In this document: one piece after another, positions 32,292-41,239 of the stretch
Layout of the letters: each line of letters starts with the position of its first letter
Position numbering within the stretch: the stretch's first letter is position 1
Assembly: GCA_044359955.1 (NCBI GenBank)
Contig: JBIKLF010000006.1
Location: 62,001 to 126,000 of the forward strand
DNA length: 64,000 nucleotides
Source: JACTMZ01 sp044359955
GTDB taxonomy: Bacteria > Verrucomicrobiota > Verrucomicrobiia > Chthoniobacterales > JACTMZ01
Direction of reading: 5' to 3'
Notes under the pieces: model-generated
What the model saw: only the letters and a program-made list of their open reading frames with translations
What the model was told of the DNA's origin: nothing
Databases searched by the model: none
Translations under genes and position numbers: made by a program

Positions 32292-33265
32292 ACCGCCCCT
32301 CCCTCGATCTGTCCTTCGGCCAGCATGCCCTCGCGCACCACCGCATGGGCCACCACCGTATGCGCCAGCACCTTGGAACCGGCCCACAGGACCGATTGAC
32401 TGACCCGGGCCCCCGCCCCGATCTCACAATCCGGCCCCAGCCAATTCCAACCGGACAGCTCGGCATCGGGTGCCACCCGGGCGCCGGGCATGCGCCACAA
32501 GGGCCAGCCGGTTGGTGCGGTCGGCGGCGGGACAACTTCGACTGCACCCGAAGCCAGATCGGCATGGATGCGGAGGTATTCGTCGAGATTGCCGATGTCG
32601 CGCCACACCCCTTGGTCGAGGACCACACCGGCGATGACTTCACCCGCACGCAGAGCCTCGAGCCAGACGGGAACAAAGGAGACCGGTTGCCCGCCGGGAA
32701 TACGCGAGAGCAACTCCGGCCCGACGACACAAACGCCGGTGTAAAGAAAACGCGGATCGCCGGAACCGATCTCACCCCGGATATCGGTAACCCGTCCACT
32801 CGCCGCATCGAAGCCGACCTGCAAAGGTCCCCCGCTGCTCCGTAGGGCCAGAGTGCAAAGTGCGCCGCTGTTCGTGTGCGCGGACATCAGGGCCGCAAGG
32901 TCCAACTCCGCCAGAATATCGCCGTTGTGCACCAGCACCGGACCGGGCAGCAAGAGATCCTCGACATTTTTCAATCCGCCGGCGGTTTCCAAGAGGACCG
33001 GTTCGTGGCGAAAAAAAACAGGCACCCCGGCATAACACGAGGGCTGGGGGTATTCGGGAAAGAGACGGATGAATTGGTCGGGTAAGCGGTGCGTGTTGAT
33101 CACGAGGCGCTCGACGCCCGAGGCCGCCAGGCGCGCCAAGGCAAATTCGCAGAGCGGAAGGCCGCAGATCGGGACGAGCGGTTTGGGAATCTGATCGGTC
33201 AACGGCTGCAGGCGCTCACCCCAGCCCGCGCAAAGCAGAAATGCTGTCCGGGCCCCCGCGCTCAC
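32288..33265 (-). CDS. Sugar-1-phosphate nucleotidyltransferase, MurU-like, with a C-terminal hexapeptide-type region
   Basis: A 325-residue protein. The N-terminal nucleotidyltransferase domain has LLCAGWGERLQPLTDQIPKP (residues about 10-29), HNGDILAELDL and WRDIGNLDEYLRIHADL. The C-terminal 75 residues look like a left-handed beta helix (RVAPDAELSGWNWLGPDCEI and on). It could be MurU (UDP-MurNAc formation) or a GDP/UDP-sugar pyrophosphorylase; substrate unknown. It overlaps the GNAT gene and the kinase gene by 4 bases each. Confidence 0.8.
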   Translation of the reverse strand: MSAGARTAFLLCAGWGERLQPLTDQIPKPLVPICGLPLCEFALARLAASGVERLVINTHRLPDQFIRLFPEYPQPSCYAGVPVFFRHEPVLLETAGGLKNVEDLLLPGPVLVHNGDILAELDLAALMSAHTNSGALCTLALRSSGGPLQVGFDAASGRVTDIRGEIGSGDPRFLYTGVCVVGPELLSRIPGGQPVSFVPVWLEALRAGEVIAGVVLDQGVWRDIGNLDEYLRIHADLASGAVEVVPPPTAPTGWPLWRMPGARVAPDAELSGWNWLGPDCEIGAGARVSQSVLWAGSKVLAHTVVAHAVVREGMLAEGQIEGGAV

Positions 33266-33738
33266 GAGGCCGCCGGCTCCTCCCCGCCAATGAGCAGGCG
33301 CATCGTGACCATCTCCGATTTCCGGAAACCGTGCTTGCCATAAAAATCGAGCAACCGCCCCTCCCCGCCCGGCGTCAGCAGCGTGATGCGAACGAACTGC
33401 TTCTCCCGGGCGAAGTCGATCGCATGATGCAGCAACCGGCTGCCGTGTCCCTGACCGCGGTGGTCGGCATGCACCACGAGATCCTCGAGCATGATGACGA
33501 ATCCGCCCTCCGCGGTGCTGATGGTGAAGAGCAGGTTGATCATGCCGATGATGCGGAGATTGTTGCGCAGGACAAAAATGCGGCCGCGGTTCGGTTGCTC
33601 CAAAATCAGCCGCAGCCCGCGTATTTGCTTGGCTTGGTCGGGATGGAAATCCGGCTCCAGGGCAAAAAGGTCCGCCAGCAACTCCGCCAAAAGAGGCATG
33701 TCCTCAAGGGTGGCCGGTTCGATGCGGAGGTCGGACAT
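33262..33738 (-). CDS. GNAT-family N-acetyltransferase
   Basis: A 158-residue acetyl-CoA-dependent acetyltransferase. The acetyl-CoA-binding segment LVVHADHRGQGHGSRLLHHAI is the motif A of the fold, and LAELLADLFALEPDF near the start is typical of one subgroup. The substrate is unknown. It is the first gene of the four-gene operon with the nucleotidyltransferase, kinase and glgE. Confidence 0.85.
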   Translation of the reverse strand: MSDLRIEPATLEDMPLLAELLADLFALEPDFHPDQAKQIRGLRLILEQPNRGRIFVLRNNLRIIGMINLLFTISTAEGGFVIMLEDLVVHADHRGQGHGSRLLHHAIDFAREKQFVRITLLTPGGEGRLLDFYGKHGFRKSEMVTMRLLIGGEEPAAS

Positions 33739-33787
33739 CCTTTGTTTTTAGCGGGGAACCGGTGCGCGGGGCAAGGCACACCGCCGC

Positions 33788-35542
33788 TCAGTCGCGTCCG
33801 AATTTCCGGTCCAGTTCGCGCCAAGAGAATTGCAGCATGACCGGGCGGCCGTCCGGATCGCAGTAAGGCAGCTCGCAAGCGAGCAGTTGCGTGACCAGGG
33901 CACGTTGCTCGCGCTCGTCTTTCGCGCCTCCCTCGTCGACCGCCAAACGCGCCACCGCCCGGCGCACCGCTTCCCCGGCCGCCTGCCCGCGCAACCGCGC
34001 CGCACCCCCCGATACGCAGGCCGCGGCAAAATCTTCCATCACGCGCTGCGGATCGCGTCCGGCCAGAAAATCAGGCAACGCCTCGACCTTCAACGCCCGC
34101 CCACCGAAGACTTCCACGCCGAATCCGGCCGCCGTGAGGACCGCGAGATTTTCCGCCACCGCCTCGTGCTCTCGCGCCGGCAACTCGAAAACGGCGGGGG
34201 CCAGCAACCGCTGGGCTGCAACCCCTCCGCCCGCCACCCCGCGCTGCAGACGCTCGAAAAGAATCCGCTGGTGCGCCGCCCTCTGGTCCAAGAGCACCAG
34301 ACCTTCGCCCCCCTCCAGCAGCAGGTAGCGACGCGACAAGGCGCCAACCAAGCGGAACTCCTCCGGTCGCGCGCAGGGCGTTGCCACCTCTTCCACCGGT
34401 GCCCCGGGAGCAGGCGAGGGCTCGGGCAGGACCGGCCGCGGCAGCTCCGGTTGGTGCGCGAGGCGGAGAGGTTTGGTCTCGGGAACATACCCGGCAGGAG
34501 TCTCGGCGCGGGCCGCCAGATGGGTGCGCACCGGCTGCAGCCAATCGGCCCTCGCCTGACGCAGTGCGGCCTCGACCGCGGAACGCAAGGCATCGCGCAC
34601 TTCGCCACCCTGACGGAACCGCACTTCGCGTTTGGCCGGATGAACGTTGCAGTCCACCGCCTGCGGGTCCATCGCGAGATGGACAAAGAGCGAGGCATGA
34701 CGCCCCGGTTCGAGCATCTGACGGTAGGCCTCGCGCAGGCCGGTGGAGAGAAACACATTCTCCACCGCACGACCATTGACGAAAAAGAATTGCCGCCCGC
34801 GGTCGGCGCGCGTGGCTCCCGGACGCGAGACGAGGCCGCTCACGCGGATCCCTCTGCTTTCCGCTTCCGGCATCTCGAGCAAAGCAACCCGCTCCTCCGC
34901 GCCGTAAAGTTCCGCGACCCGTGACGCGAGAGAGGTGGCCGCGGGCAACCGGTGGACCGTGCGGCCGTCGCGGCGGTAATGCAGCGCCACGCCGGGAAAA
35001 GCCAGCGCCACGGTTTCCACCGCGCGATCAAGATGCGCCGCCTCCGTGACCGCACTGCGCAGGAACTTGCGCCGGGCCGGCACATTGAAAAACAGCGACT
35101 TCACCTCCACGGTTGTCCCCGGGGCGCATCCGGCCTCGCGCACCGCGACAATTTTGCCTCCCTTGACCACCACCTCCGTGCCGGCGGAGGCAGAGGCCCG
35201 CCGCGTGCGCAGGACGAACTCCGAGACACTGGCGATGCTCGGCAACGCCTCGCCGCGGAAGCCCATGCTCCGCACCGTGGTCAGGTCCGCCGCCGAGGCG
35301 ATCTTGCTCGTGGCATGACGCTCCAATGAAAGGAGAGCATCCTCGCGATCCATACCCGCCCCATCGTCCGTGACCCGCAAGAGCACGGAACCCGCGCCCC
35401 GGACCTCGATCTCGAGCGACTTGGCCCCGGCATCGAGGCTGTTCTCCATCATCTCCTTGATCACCGAGGCCGGACGCTCCACCACCTCGCCGGCCGCCAC
35501 CTGGCTGGCCACGACGTCGGACAGGACACGTATGTTACCCAT
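33788..35542 (-). CDS. mutL: DNA mismatch repair protein MutL, endonuclease motif degenerate
   Basis: MutL couples mismatch recognition by MutS to strand removal. It has 584 residues. The GHKL ATPase motifs are intact: VIKEMMENSLDAGAK, DDGAGMDRED and GFRGEALPSIASV. In the C-terminal domain the metal motif normally read DQHA(x)2E(x)4E is here DQRAAHQRILFE (residues 419-430), with the His and the first Glu replaced, and CPHGRP is CDPDGRP. The protein is thus predicted to lack nicking activity. mutS and mutH are not in the window. Confidence 0.93.
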   Translation of the reverse strand: MGNIRVLSDVVASQVAAGEVVERPASVIKEMMENSLDAGAKSLEIEVRGAGSVLLRVTDDGAGMDREDALLSLERHATSKIASAADLTTVRSMGFRGEALPSIASVSEFVLRTRRASASAGTEVVVKGGKIVAVREAGCAPGTTVEVKSLFFNVPARRKFLRSAVTEAAHLDRAVETVALAFPGVALHYRRDGRTVHRLPAATSLASRVAELYGAEERVALLEMPEAESRGIRVSGLVSRPGATRADRGRQFFFVNGRAVENVFLSTGLREAYRQMLEPGRHASLFVHLAMDPQAVDCNVHPAKREVRFRQGGEVRDALRSAVEAALRQARADWLQPVRTHLAARAETPAGYVPETKPLRLAHQPELPRPVLPEPSPAPGAPVEEVATPCARPEEFRLVGALSRRYLLLEGGEGLVLLDQRAAHQRILFERLQRGVAGGGVAAQRLLAPAVFELPAREHEAVAENLAVLTAAGFGVEVFGGRALKVEALPDFLAGRDPQRVMEDFAAACVSGGAARLRGQAAGEAVRRAVARLAVDEGGAKDEREQRALVTQLLACELPYCDPDGRPVMLQFSWRELDRKFGRD

Positions 35543-35655
35543 GGCGAACCCCCGTCGTTTGACTTGGCTGTGGCCCGTGGTTTAGAGACATTGGTTCCTG
35601 CATACATGGCCAGACCAAACGACTCAACGCCGCGCTCCCCGCGCCTCTTCGTGCC

Positions 35656-37086
35656 ATGATCAGGCAAAGGGTCAACCGGCACCGCAGCGGAAACCAGGAC
35701 AACCTCTTCGGTTGGACCATTTTTCTCCTGCTGCTCGCCTTGGTCGCCGGCGTCTCGTGGTTGGGGAGCTTCCACATTTTCGGACACCCCGAAAAAGCTT
35801 TCAGCTACGGCGTCCTCCGCACGCTCGGAAAAATCGATGCGCCGAAACGCTTCGAGTTGACCAAGGCCCCGCGCGGACAATTCCTCGATGCCAACAAACT
35901 TTTCGAGCGCTATGGCAAAATGTCCCCCCGCGAACTCGAGGCCGAGAACGCCTCCCTCCTGCGCAATTACCTCCGCAATTACCTGCGCACCAAAGAACTG
36001 GTCCCCTACATCATTGGCAACTTCAATGTCATGGGCACCTTCCGCCTCGGGCCGAACAACTTTTTCCCCGATGGCGTTGTCGCCCTCGCCCAGTCGAAAG
36101 AAAATCCGTCCGTCCTCCTCGAACTCGTTTTTCCCTCCGCCGAGGCCGATGTCGGCCAACTCGAGCGCATGCTGCGCATGGGCCTCGATCTGCAATTGGC
36201 CCGCACCCTCGACCTCTCCGCGTTGATCAATGCCCGCGTCATGCCCGACGGCCGCCTCAACCTCACCGCCGTTCCCCTCCTCTACGGCAGTTACACCTCG
36301 ACCGACGCCACCGGCATCCTCAACCTCGAACCACCCGCCGACCTCAACATTTCCGCCGGCCTGCCGGTTCTGAACCAAGCAGCAGTTGACGAGGCCGACA
36401 AACGCTACACGGCGCAACGGGAACGCGACGGACCCCCCGTGCACTCGCCGGCCCTCATGCGCGTGCAACGCACGGAAGCGATTGCCGAAAGCACCATTCC
36501 CGTGGCCCGCGCCGAGCCGGTCACCCGCGCGGCCGTCCCCACCGAAATGGACGGCCGGCCCGTGGCCCGCGCCATTCCCGTCAATTCGGACGAAAGCGCC
36601 ATTCCCGTGGCCCGGGCCGAACCCGTCAACTCCGCCGAAAGCGCCATTCCGGTGGCCCGGGCCGAACCCGTGGACCCCAACGCCGTGCCGGCCGCAGACC
36701 TCCAGCCCTTCGCCACACCCACACCCGCGGCCGTCACCACTCCGCCCGCCGCCCAATGGACCGTGTACGAACCGGGACGCATGCCGCGCGGCCGCCTCCT
36801 CGATATCGACACGGCACGCGACCTGCCTGCGGAGAGCACGGGCGACGTGCAATATCTGGCCGGCGACTTCCAAGTCAGCGCCTCGGGCCAAAACCGCGCG
36901 GTCCTGCGCGGAACCGGCGGACAACAAAACGTCCGCGTCATCGTTGACTTCCCCGGCAACGCGGCCCCGCCAGCCGAGGGAGAGACGGTGCAGCGCGACG
37001 CGCAGCGGCCATTCCAGATCACCAACGTCGAGCGGGGGCCCGACGGACAGATCAACGTTTATGTCCGGGAAATCACCCGGCCCTGA
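35656..37086 (+). CDS. Membrane-anchored protein with an internal tandem repeat, function unknown
   Basis: A 476-residue protein with one N-terminal membrane segment (residues about 18-38, LFGWTIFLLLLALVAGVSWLG), so most of it is probably periplasmic. Around residues 278-345 it has 16-residue repeats of the type ESAIPVARAEPVNSA, the last two nearly identical. The C-terminal 120 residues may form a separate domain (RNRAVLRGTGGQQNV-like). I recognise no family. The MidA-like gene starts inside its last codons (26-base overlap). TTGACT (35559-35564) and TAGAGA (35583-35588), 18 bases apart, may be its promoter. Confidence 0.7.
   Translation: MIRQRVNRHRSGNQDNLFGWTIFLLLLALVAGVSWLGSFHIFGHPEKAFSYGVLRTLGKIDAPKRFELTKAPRGQFLDANKLFERYGKMSPRELEAENASLLRNYLRNYLRTKELVPYIIGNFNVMGTFRLGPNNFFPDGVVALAQSKENPSVLLELVFPSAEADVGQLERMLRMGLDLQLARTLDLSALINARVMPDGRLNLTAVPLLYGSYTSTDATGILNLEPPADLNISAGLPVLNQAAVDEADKRYTAQRERDGPPVHSPALMRVQRTEAIAESTIPVARAEPVTRAAVPTEMDGRPVARAIPVNSDESAIPVARAEPVNSAESAIPVARAEPVDPNAVPAADLQPFATPTPAAVTTPPAAQWTVYEPGRMPRGRLLDIDTARDLPAESTGDVQYLAGDFQVSASGQNRAVLRGTGGQQNVRVIVDFPGNAAPPAEGETVQRDAQRPFQITNVERGPDGQINVYVREITRP
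36577..36684 (+). repeat. Tandem coding repeat
   Basis: Two 48-base units, each containing GCCATTCCCGTGGCCCGGGC or a near copy, lie at about 36598-36645 and 36646-36680. Weaker copies lie upstream from about 36487. They encode the ESAIPVARAEPV repeats of the surrounding gene. Confidence 0.7.
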
Positions 37087-38182
37087 CGGACCCGCGGAAG
37101 AACTCCGCCGCCGCATCGCGCAAGAAGGACCGGTCGGCTTCGACCAATTCATGGCCGTCGCACTTTACCATCCGCACGGCGGCTACTATGCATGCGGGAC
37201 GAACCGCACCGGACGCCACGGTGACTTTTTCACCAACGTGAGCGTCGGCCCCGTCTTCGGAAAACTCCTCGCCACCCAGTTCGCCGAAATGCGGCAACTC
37301 CTCGGGGACCCGGATGACTTCACTCTCGTCGAGCAAGGCGCCAACGACGGCCGACTCATGGCCGACATCCTCGCCGCCTGGCCGGGCCCCATCCCGCGGA
37401 TCGTCATGGTCGAACCGCTGGCCAAACTTCGCGCCGTCCAGCAACAGACCCTCGCTCCCTGGGCGGACCATCTCACCCACGTGGCGCACGAGGACGACCT
37501 GCCCGCCTTTACCGGCATTTTCTTCGCCAACGAGTTGCTCGACGCTTTCCCGGTCAAGATCCTCACCCGGAACGGAGGCCCATGGCGGGAGCGATGCGTC
37601 GATTACAACGGCGGACGCTTTGTCTTTGTCGAAACGCCGTTCGCCGGCCAGCCGCCGCCCGTGCCGGACGGCATCCCGCACTTCACCACGGAAATCTGTC
37701 CGTCCCTCGAGCCATGGACCCAAACCATCGCCCGTAAACTCACCCGCGGTTGGCTCTTCCTCATCGACTACGGACATCCCTCCAGTGTGCGGCATCATCC
37801 GGCCCGCGCCGCCGGGACTCTTGCCGCCTACCGGGGACACCAACGCACGGACGACCCGCTGGCCGATCCGGGAGCGCAAGACCTCACCGCGCATGTCGAC
37901 TTCACTGCCGTGACCCGCGCCGCCGCGGAGGCCGGACTCACCCTCGCCGGTTTCACCGACCAGCACCACGCCCTCACCGCACTCGCGGCCCGCACCTTTC
38001 CCGCCATGCCGGAAACGGAACTTGCGCCGGAAGCAGCCCGCGAAATGCGGGGCCTGCGCCAACTGCTCCACCCCGAAAGCATGGGCACCACTTTCCAATT
38101 CCTCGCCCTGGCCAAAAACACCGCCGACCCGCTGGCCGCTTTCCAATTTGCCCGCGACCCGCAGCGCGAACTTTTCTCATGA
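37061..38182 (+). CDS. MidA/NDUFAF7-family SAM-dependent methyltransferase
   Basis: A 373-residue class I methyltransferase. Family features include MAVALYHPHGGYYACGTN, HGDFFTNVSVGPVFGKLLAT (the SAM-binding start), VEQGANDGRLMADIL and FFANELLDAFPVKI. In eukaryotes NDUFAF7 methylates an arginine of a complex I subunit; the bacterial substrate is uncertain. ATG 37061 overlaps the previous gene by 26 bases, and the stop overlaps the next start as ATGA. Confidence 0.88.
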   Translation: MSGKSPGPDGPAEELRRRIAQEGPVGFDQFMAVALYHPHGGYYACGTNRTGRHGDFFTNVSVGPVFGKLLATQFAEMRQLLGDPDDFTLVEQGANDGRLMADILAAWPGPIPRIVMVEPLAKLRAVQQQTLAPWADHLTHVAHEDDLPAFTGIFFANELLDAFPVKILTRNGGPWRERCVDYNGGRFVFVETPFAGQPPPVPDGIPHFTTEICPSLEPWTQTIARKLTRGWLFLIDYGHPSSVRHHPARAAGTLAAYRGHQRTDDPLADPGAQDLTAHVDFTAVTRAAAEAGLTLAGFTDQHHALTALAARTFPAMPETELAPEAAREMRGLRQLLHPESMGTTFQFLALAKNTADPLAAFQFARDPQRELFS

Positions 38183-38919
38183 CCAGCCCGACCAGCGAAC
38201 AGCGCGAAGCGGCGCGACACCCCGATCCACGGCAATGCACCGTGATGCACCAGCGCTGGGAGAATCTGCTTTTTCTCCATTGGACCGTCCAACCCGACCT
38301 CATCCAGCGCACCCTTCCGCCCGGACTCCATGCCGATACTTTTGCCGGCGAGGCGTGGCTCGGAATCGTCCCCTTCGCCATGCGTGCCGTGCGGCCCGCC
38401 GGGCTGCCCGCCGTCGGACCCATCTCGAATTTTCTCGAGCTCAATGTCCGCACTTACGTGCACGACGACCGCGGCGTCCCCGGCGTCTGGTTCTACTCGC
38501 TCGACTGCAACCAATCGCTCGCCGTCCTCATCGCCCGCATTTTTTTCGGCCTGCCTTACCAACACGCCAAGATGCGGGCCGCTTTCGGATCCGTCATCGA
38601 CTACCGCTCCACCCGGCGCGGCACATCGGAGGAATCCCGTTTTGTCTGGCGGCCGGAAGGCGCGGCCCGGATCGCCGCTCCCGGTAGTCTCGAGTTTTTC
38701 CTCCTCGAACGCTACCACCTCTACTCCAGCCGTGGCGGACAACTCTTCCGCGGCACCGTAGCCCATCCCCCTTACGAATTCCGCGCGGCGAAGGTCGAGG
38801 AATTCTCCGTCTTCCCCGCCACCCTTGCCGGATTCAGGAACCTCGCGCCCGAACCCCGTCACATCTGCTCCGCGGACGGCGTTGCGGTGCGCATCCTCGG
38901 GTTGGAACGGCTTTCATGA
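38179..38919 (+). CDS. DUF2071-type protein, function unknown
   Basis: A 246-residue soluble protein of the YqjF/DUF2071 type. MHQRWENLLFLHWTVQPDLI, LPPGLHADTFAGEAWLGIVP and RTYVHDDRGVPGVWFYSLD are the conserved blocks. The N-terminal ATG overlaps the MidA stop (ATGA) and its stop overlaps the glyoxalase-fold gene in the same way, so the three are one translational unit. The biochemical role is unknown. Confidence 0.85.
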   Translation: MTSPTSEQREAARHPDPRQCTVMHQRWENLLFLHWTVQPDLIQRTLPPGLHADTFAGEAWLGIVPFAMRAVRPAGLPAVGPISNFLELNVRTYVHDDRGVPGVWFYSLDCNQSLAVLIARIFFGLPYQHAKMRAAFGSVIDYRSTRRGTSEESRFVWRPEGAARIAAPGSLEFFLLERYHLYSSRGGQLFRGTVAHPPYEFRAAKVEEFSVFPATLAGFRNLAPEPRHICSADGVAVRILGLERLS

Positions 38920-39842
38920 AACTCCACGGCCTTCATCACGTCACCGCGATCACCGCTCGCGCACGCGACAACCATGATTTCTACACCCGCAACCTCGGCC
39001 TTCGCTTGGTCAAAAAAACGGTCAACCAAGATGACGTCTCGGCCTACCACCTGTTCTACGCCGACGGCGCCGGCACGCCGGGAACAGATCTGACTTTTTT
39101 CGATTGGCCCACGGCACCAGAACGCCGCGGGACACGCAGCGTGACGCGAACCGGTCTGCGCGTCGGCAGCACCACCTCGCTTGAATGGTGGCGCGATCGA
39201 CTGGGTTCGGGTGTCTCCATCACCGAGCGCAACGGAAAGCCGGTCTTGGATTTTGAGGATCCCGAGGGACAACGCTTGAGCCTCGTCGTCGACGACGAGC
39301 CAGCTGCCGCCGTCTGGGAACAAAGCCCCGTTCCCGCCGGACATCAGATCCGCGGTCTGGGTCCTTTGCTCCTCAATGTGCCAACCTTCGAACCGACCGA
39401 CCGTGTCTTCCGTGAACTGCTGCTCCTGCCAAACATCGGCACTTACCCGATGGACGGACGCGAGGTGCACGTCTACCAAATCGGCTCGAAACCCGGAGCT
39501 GCTCGCGAACTTCATCTGCGGGTCGATCCGGACATGCCCGCCGCACGCCAGGGTGCCGGCGGCGTCCATCATCTGGCCCTCCGCACCACGCAGGCGGACT
39601 ACCACGCGTGGGCGCAGCATTTGGCCGAGTCCGGCATGCCCAACAGCGGTCCCGTCGACCGCCATTGGTTCCGCAGCCTCTACTTCCGCGAACCCAACGG
39701 CCTCCTCATCGAAATTGCCACCGACGAGCCCGGTTTCACCACCGACGAACCGCTTGACCGGCTCGGCGAAACGCTTTCCCTGCCGCCCTTCCTCGAGCCG
39801 AAGCGCCGCGAGATTACGGCCGGACTGAAACCTCTGGCGTGA
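38916..39842 (+). CDS. VOC-family ring-cleaving dioxygenase, MhqO-like
   Basis: A 308-residue protein with two glyoxalase/VOC modules, at residues about 1-140 (KLHGLHHVTAITARARDNHD) and 150-290 (GAGGVHHLALRTTQADYHAW). Probable metal ligands are His in LHHVTA and VHHLAL and Glu in EPNGLLIEIATD. The best-known relatives are hydroquinone or catechol ring-cleavage enzymes such as MhqO. It is the last gene of the overlapping midA-DUF2071 operon. Confidence 0.85.
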   Translation: MKLHGLHHVTAITARARDNHDFYTRNLGLRLVKKTVNQDDVSAYHLFYADGAGTPGTDLTFFDWPTAPERRGTRSVTRTGLRVGSTTSLEWWRDRLGSGVSITERNGKPVLDFEDPEGQRLSLVVDDEPAAAVWEQSPVPAGHQIRGLGPLLLNVPTFEPTDRVFRELLLLPNIGTYPMDGREVHVYQIGSKPGAARELHLRVDPDMPAARQGAGGVHHLALRTTQADYHAWAQHLAESGMPNSGPVDRHWFRSLYFREPNGLLIEIATDEPGFTTDEPLDRLGETLSLPPFLEPKRREITAGLKPLA

Positions 39843-39867
39843 CGCGCGGCGTCCACGCCGCTACGCT
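39839..39867 (+). promoter_or_regulatory. Putative glyS promoter
   Basis: GTGACG (39839-39844), a 17-base spacer that is itself palindromic (GGCGTCCACGCC), and TACGCT (39862-39867). The glyS ATG is 10 bases further on. The -10 resembles that upstream of rpsU. Confidence 0.4.
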
Positions 39868-39876
39868 TCGCCTCCC

Positions 39877-41235
39877 ATGTCCAAAGAAGCTCAACAACGG
39901 ATGGAAAAAATCGTCAGTCTCTGCAAGAGACGCGGTTTCATTTTCCAGTCCTCCGAAATCTACGGCGGCCTCAACGGTTTCTGGGACTACGGCCCGATGG
40001 GAGTCGAACTGAAGCGCAACCTCAAAGACTTCTGGTGGCGCCGCAATGTCCACGAGCGCGAGGACATGGTCGGCATGGACGGTTCCATCATCATGAATCG
40101 CGCCGTGTGGAAAGCCAGCGGCCACGAGGACACCTTCAACGATCCCATGGTCGACTGCAAAAACTGTCAGGCACGCCTCCGGGCCGACCAGCTGCCGCAG
40201 AAGGACAATATTCCTTACTGCCCGGCCTGCGGCAGCCGCGACCTCACCGACGCACGCGACTTTAACCTGATGTTCAAAAGCCACACCGGTCCGCTCGAGA
40301 ACGACGACAACCTCGTCTACCTCCGCCCCGAAACCGCGCAGGCCATGTTCGTGCAATTCAAGAACATCCTCGAAACCTCGCGCAAAAAACTTCCCTTCGG
40401 CATCGCGCAAATCGGCAAAGCTTTCCGCAACGAGATCAACCCCCGCAACTACATCTTCCGTTCGCGCGAATTCGAGCAGATGGAAATCGAATATTTCTGC
40501 CGCCCCGAGGACGGACTAGCCCTCACCGACTACTGGCTCGAGGAACGCCTCAAGTTCTACGAAGACATCGGCATTCCGCGTGCGAAAATAAAAATCCACG
40601 ACATTCCCGACGGCGAACGCGCCTTTTACTCGAAGAAAACTTACGATCTCGAATACGAGTTCCCCTTCGGCGTAAGCGAACTTGAGGGCGTTGCCTATCG
40701 CACGGATTATGACCTTTCTGCGCACATGAAGCACAGCGGCAAGCCACTCGAGTATTTCGACGACGAGAAAAAGGAAAAATTCGTCCCGCACGTCGTGGAG
40801 CCGAGTGCCGGTGTGGACCGCACCGCCCTGGCCCTCATCTGCGAAGCCTTTGACGAAGAGGAAGTCACGGACGAGAAGGGCAACAAAGAGGTCCGCACCA
40901 TCCTCCGCTTCCACCCGCGCATCGCCCCGGTCAAATGCGGTATTTTCCCGCTCCTCAAAAACAAACCCGCCCTCGTCGAAAAAGCTAAAGCCGTGGCCGC
41001 CTCTCTTCGTCCCCACATGATGGTTTTCTATGACGAAGCCGGTGCCATCGGCCGTCGTTACCGCCGACAGGACGAAATCGGCACGCCATTTTGCGTCACC
41101 GTCGACTTCGACACCATCGGGGAAAACGGACCCGAAATGGCCGATACCGTCACGCTCCGTCATCGTGACTCGATGCAGCAGGAGCGTATTCCCATCGCCG
41201 AACTCCGCGCGCGTCTCGAAGCCGCTATCTTTTGA
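39877..41235 (+). CDS. glyQS: Glycine--tRNA ligase (dimeric class II type)
   Basis: Charges tRNA-Gly with glycine. It has 452 residues and is the single-chain form related to the archaeal/eukaryotic enzyme, not the alpha2beta2 bacterial type. It shows DYGPMGVELKRNLKDFWW (motif 1 region), four Cys that may bind zinc (DCKNCQ and CPACGS), YLRPETAQAMFVQFKNI, FRNEINPRNYIFRSREFEQM (motif 2), VVEPSAGVDRTALALI (motif 3) and an anticodon-binding C-terminus. Confidence 0.95.
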   Translation: MSKEAQQRMEKIVSLCKRRGFIFQSSEIYGGLNGFWDYGPMGVELKRNLKDFWWRRNVHEREDMVGMDGSIIMNRAVWKASGHEDTFNDPMVDCKNCQARLRADQLPQKDNIPYCPACGSRDLTDARDFNLMFKSHTGPLENDDNLVYLRPETAQAMFVQFKNILETSRKKLPFGIAQIGKAFRNEINPRNYIFRSREFEQMEIEYFCRPEDGLALTDYWLEERLKFYEDIGIPRAKIKIHDIPDGERAFYSKKTYDLEYEFPFGVSELEGVAYRTDYDLSAHMKHSGKPLEYFDDEKKEKFVPHVVEPSAGVDRTALALICEAFDEEEVTDEKGNKEVRTILRFHPRIAPVKCGIFPLLKNKPALVEKAKAVAASLRPHMMVFYDEAGAIGRRYRRQDEIGTPFCVTVDFDTIGENGPEMADTVTLRHRDSMQQERIPIAELRARLEAAIF

Positions 41236-41239
41236 TTCC

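Noticed and set aside
35461..37152. A 563-codon minus-strand frame antisense to the repeat-bearing membrane protein
   Set aside because: It extends into mutL in another frame and is Gly/Val-rich in the way such shadows are. The plus-strand frame has a membrane segment and a sensible start.
39843..39876. Glycine riboswitch before the glycine--tRNA ligase gene
   Set aside because: Only about 35 bases separate the genes, too short for a glycine aptamer.
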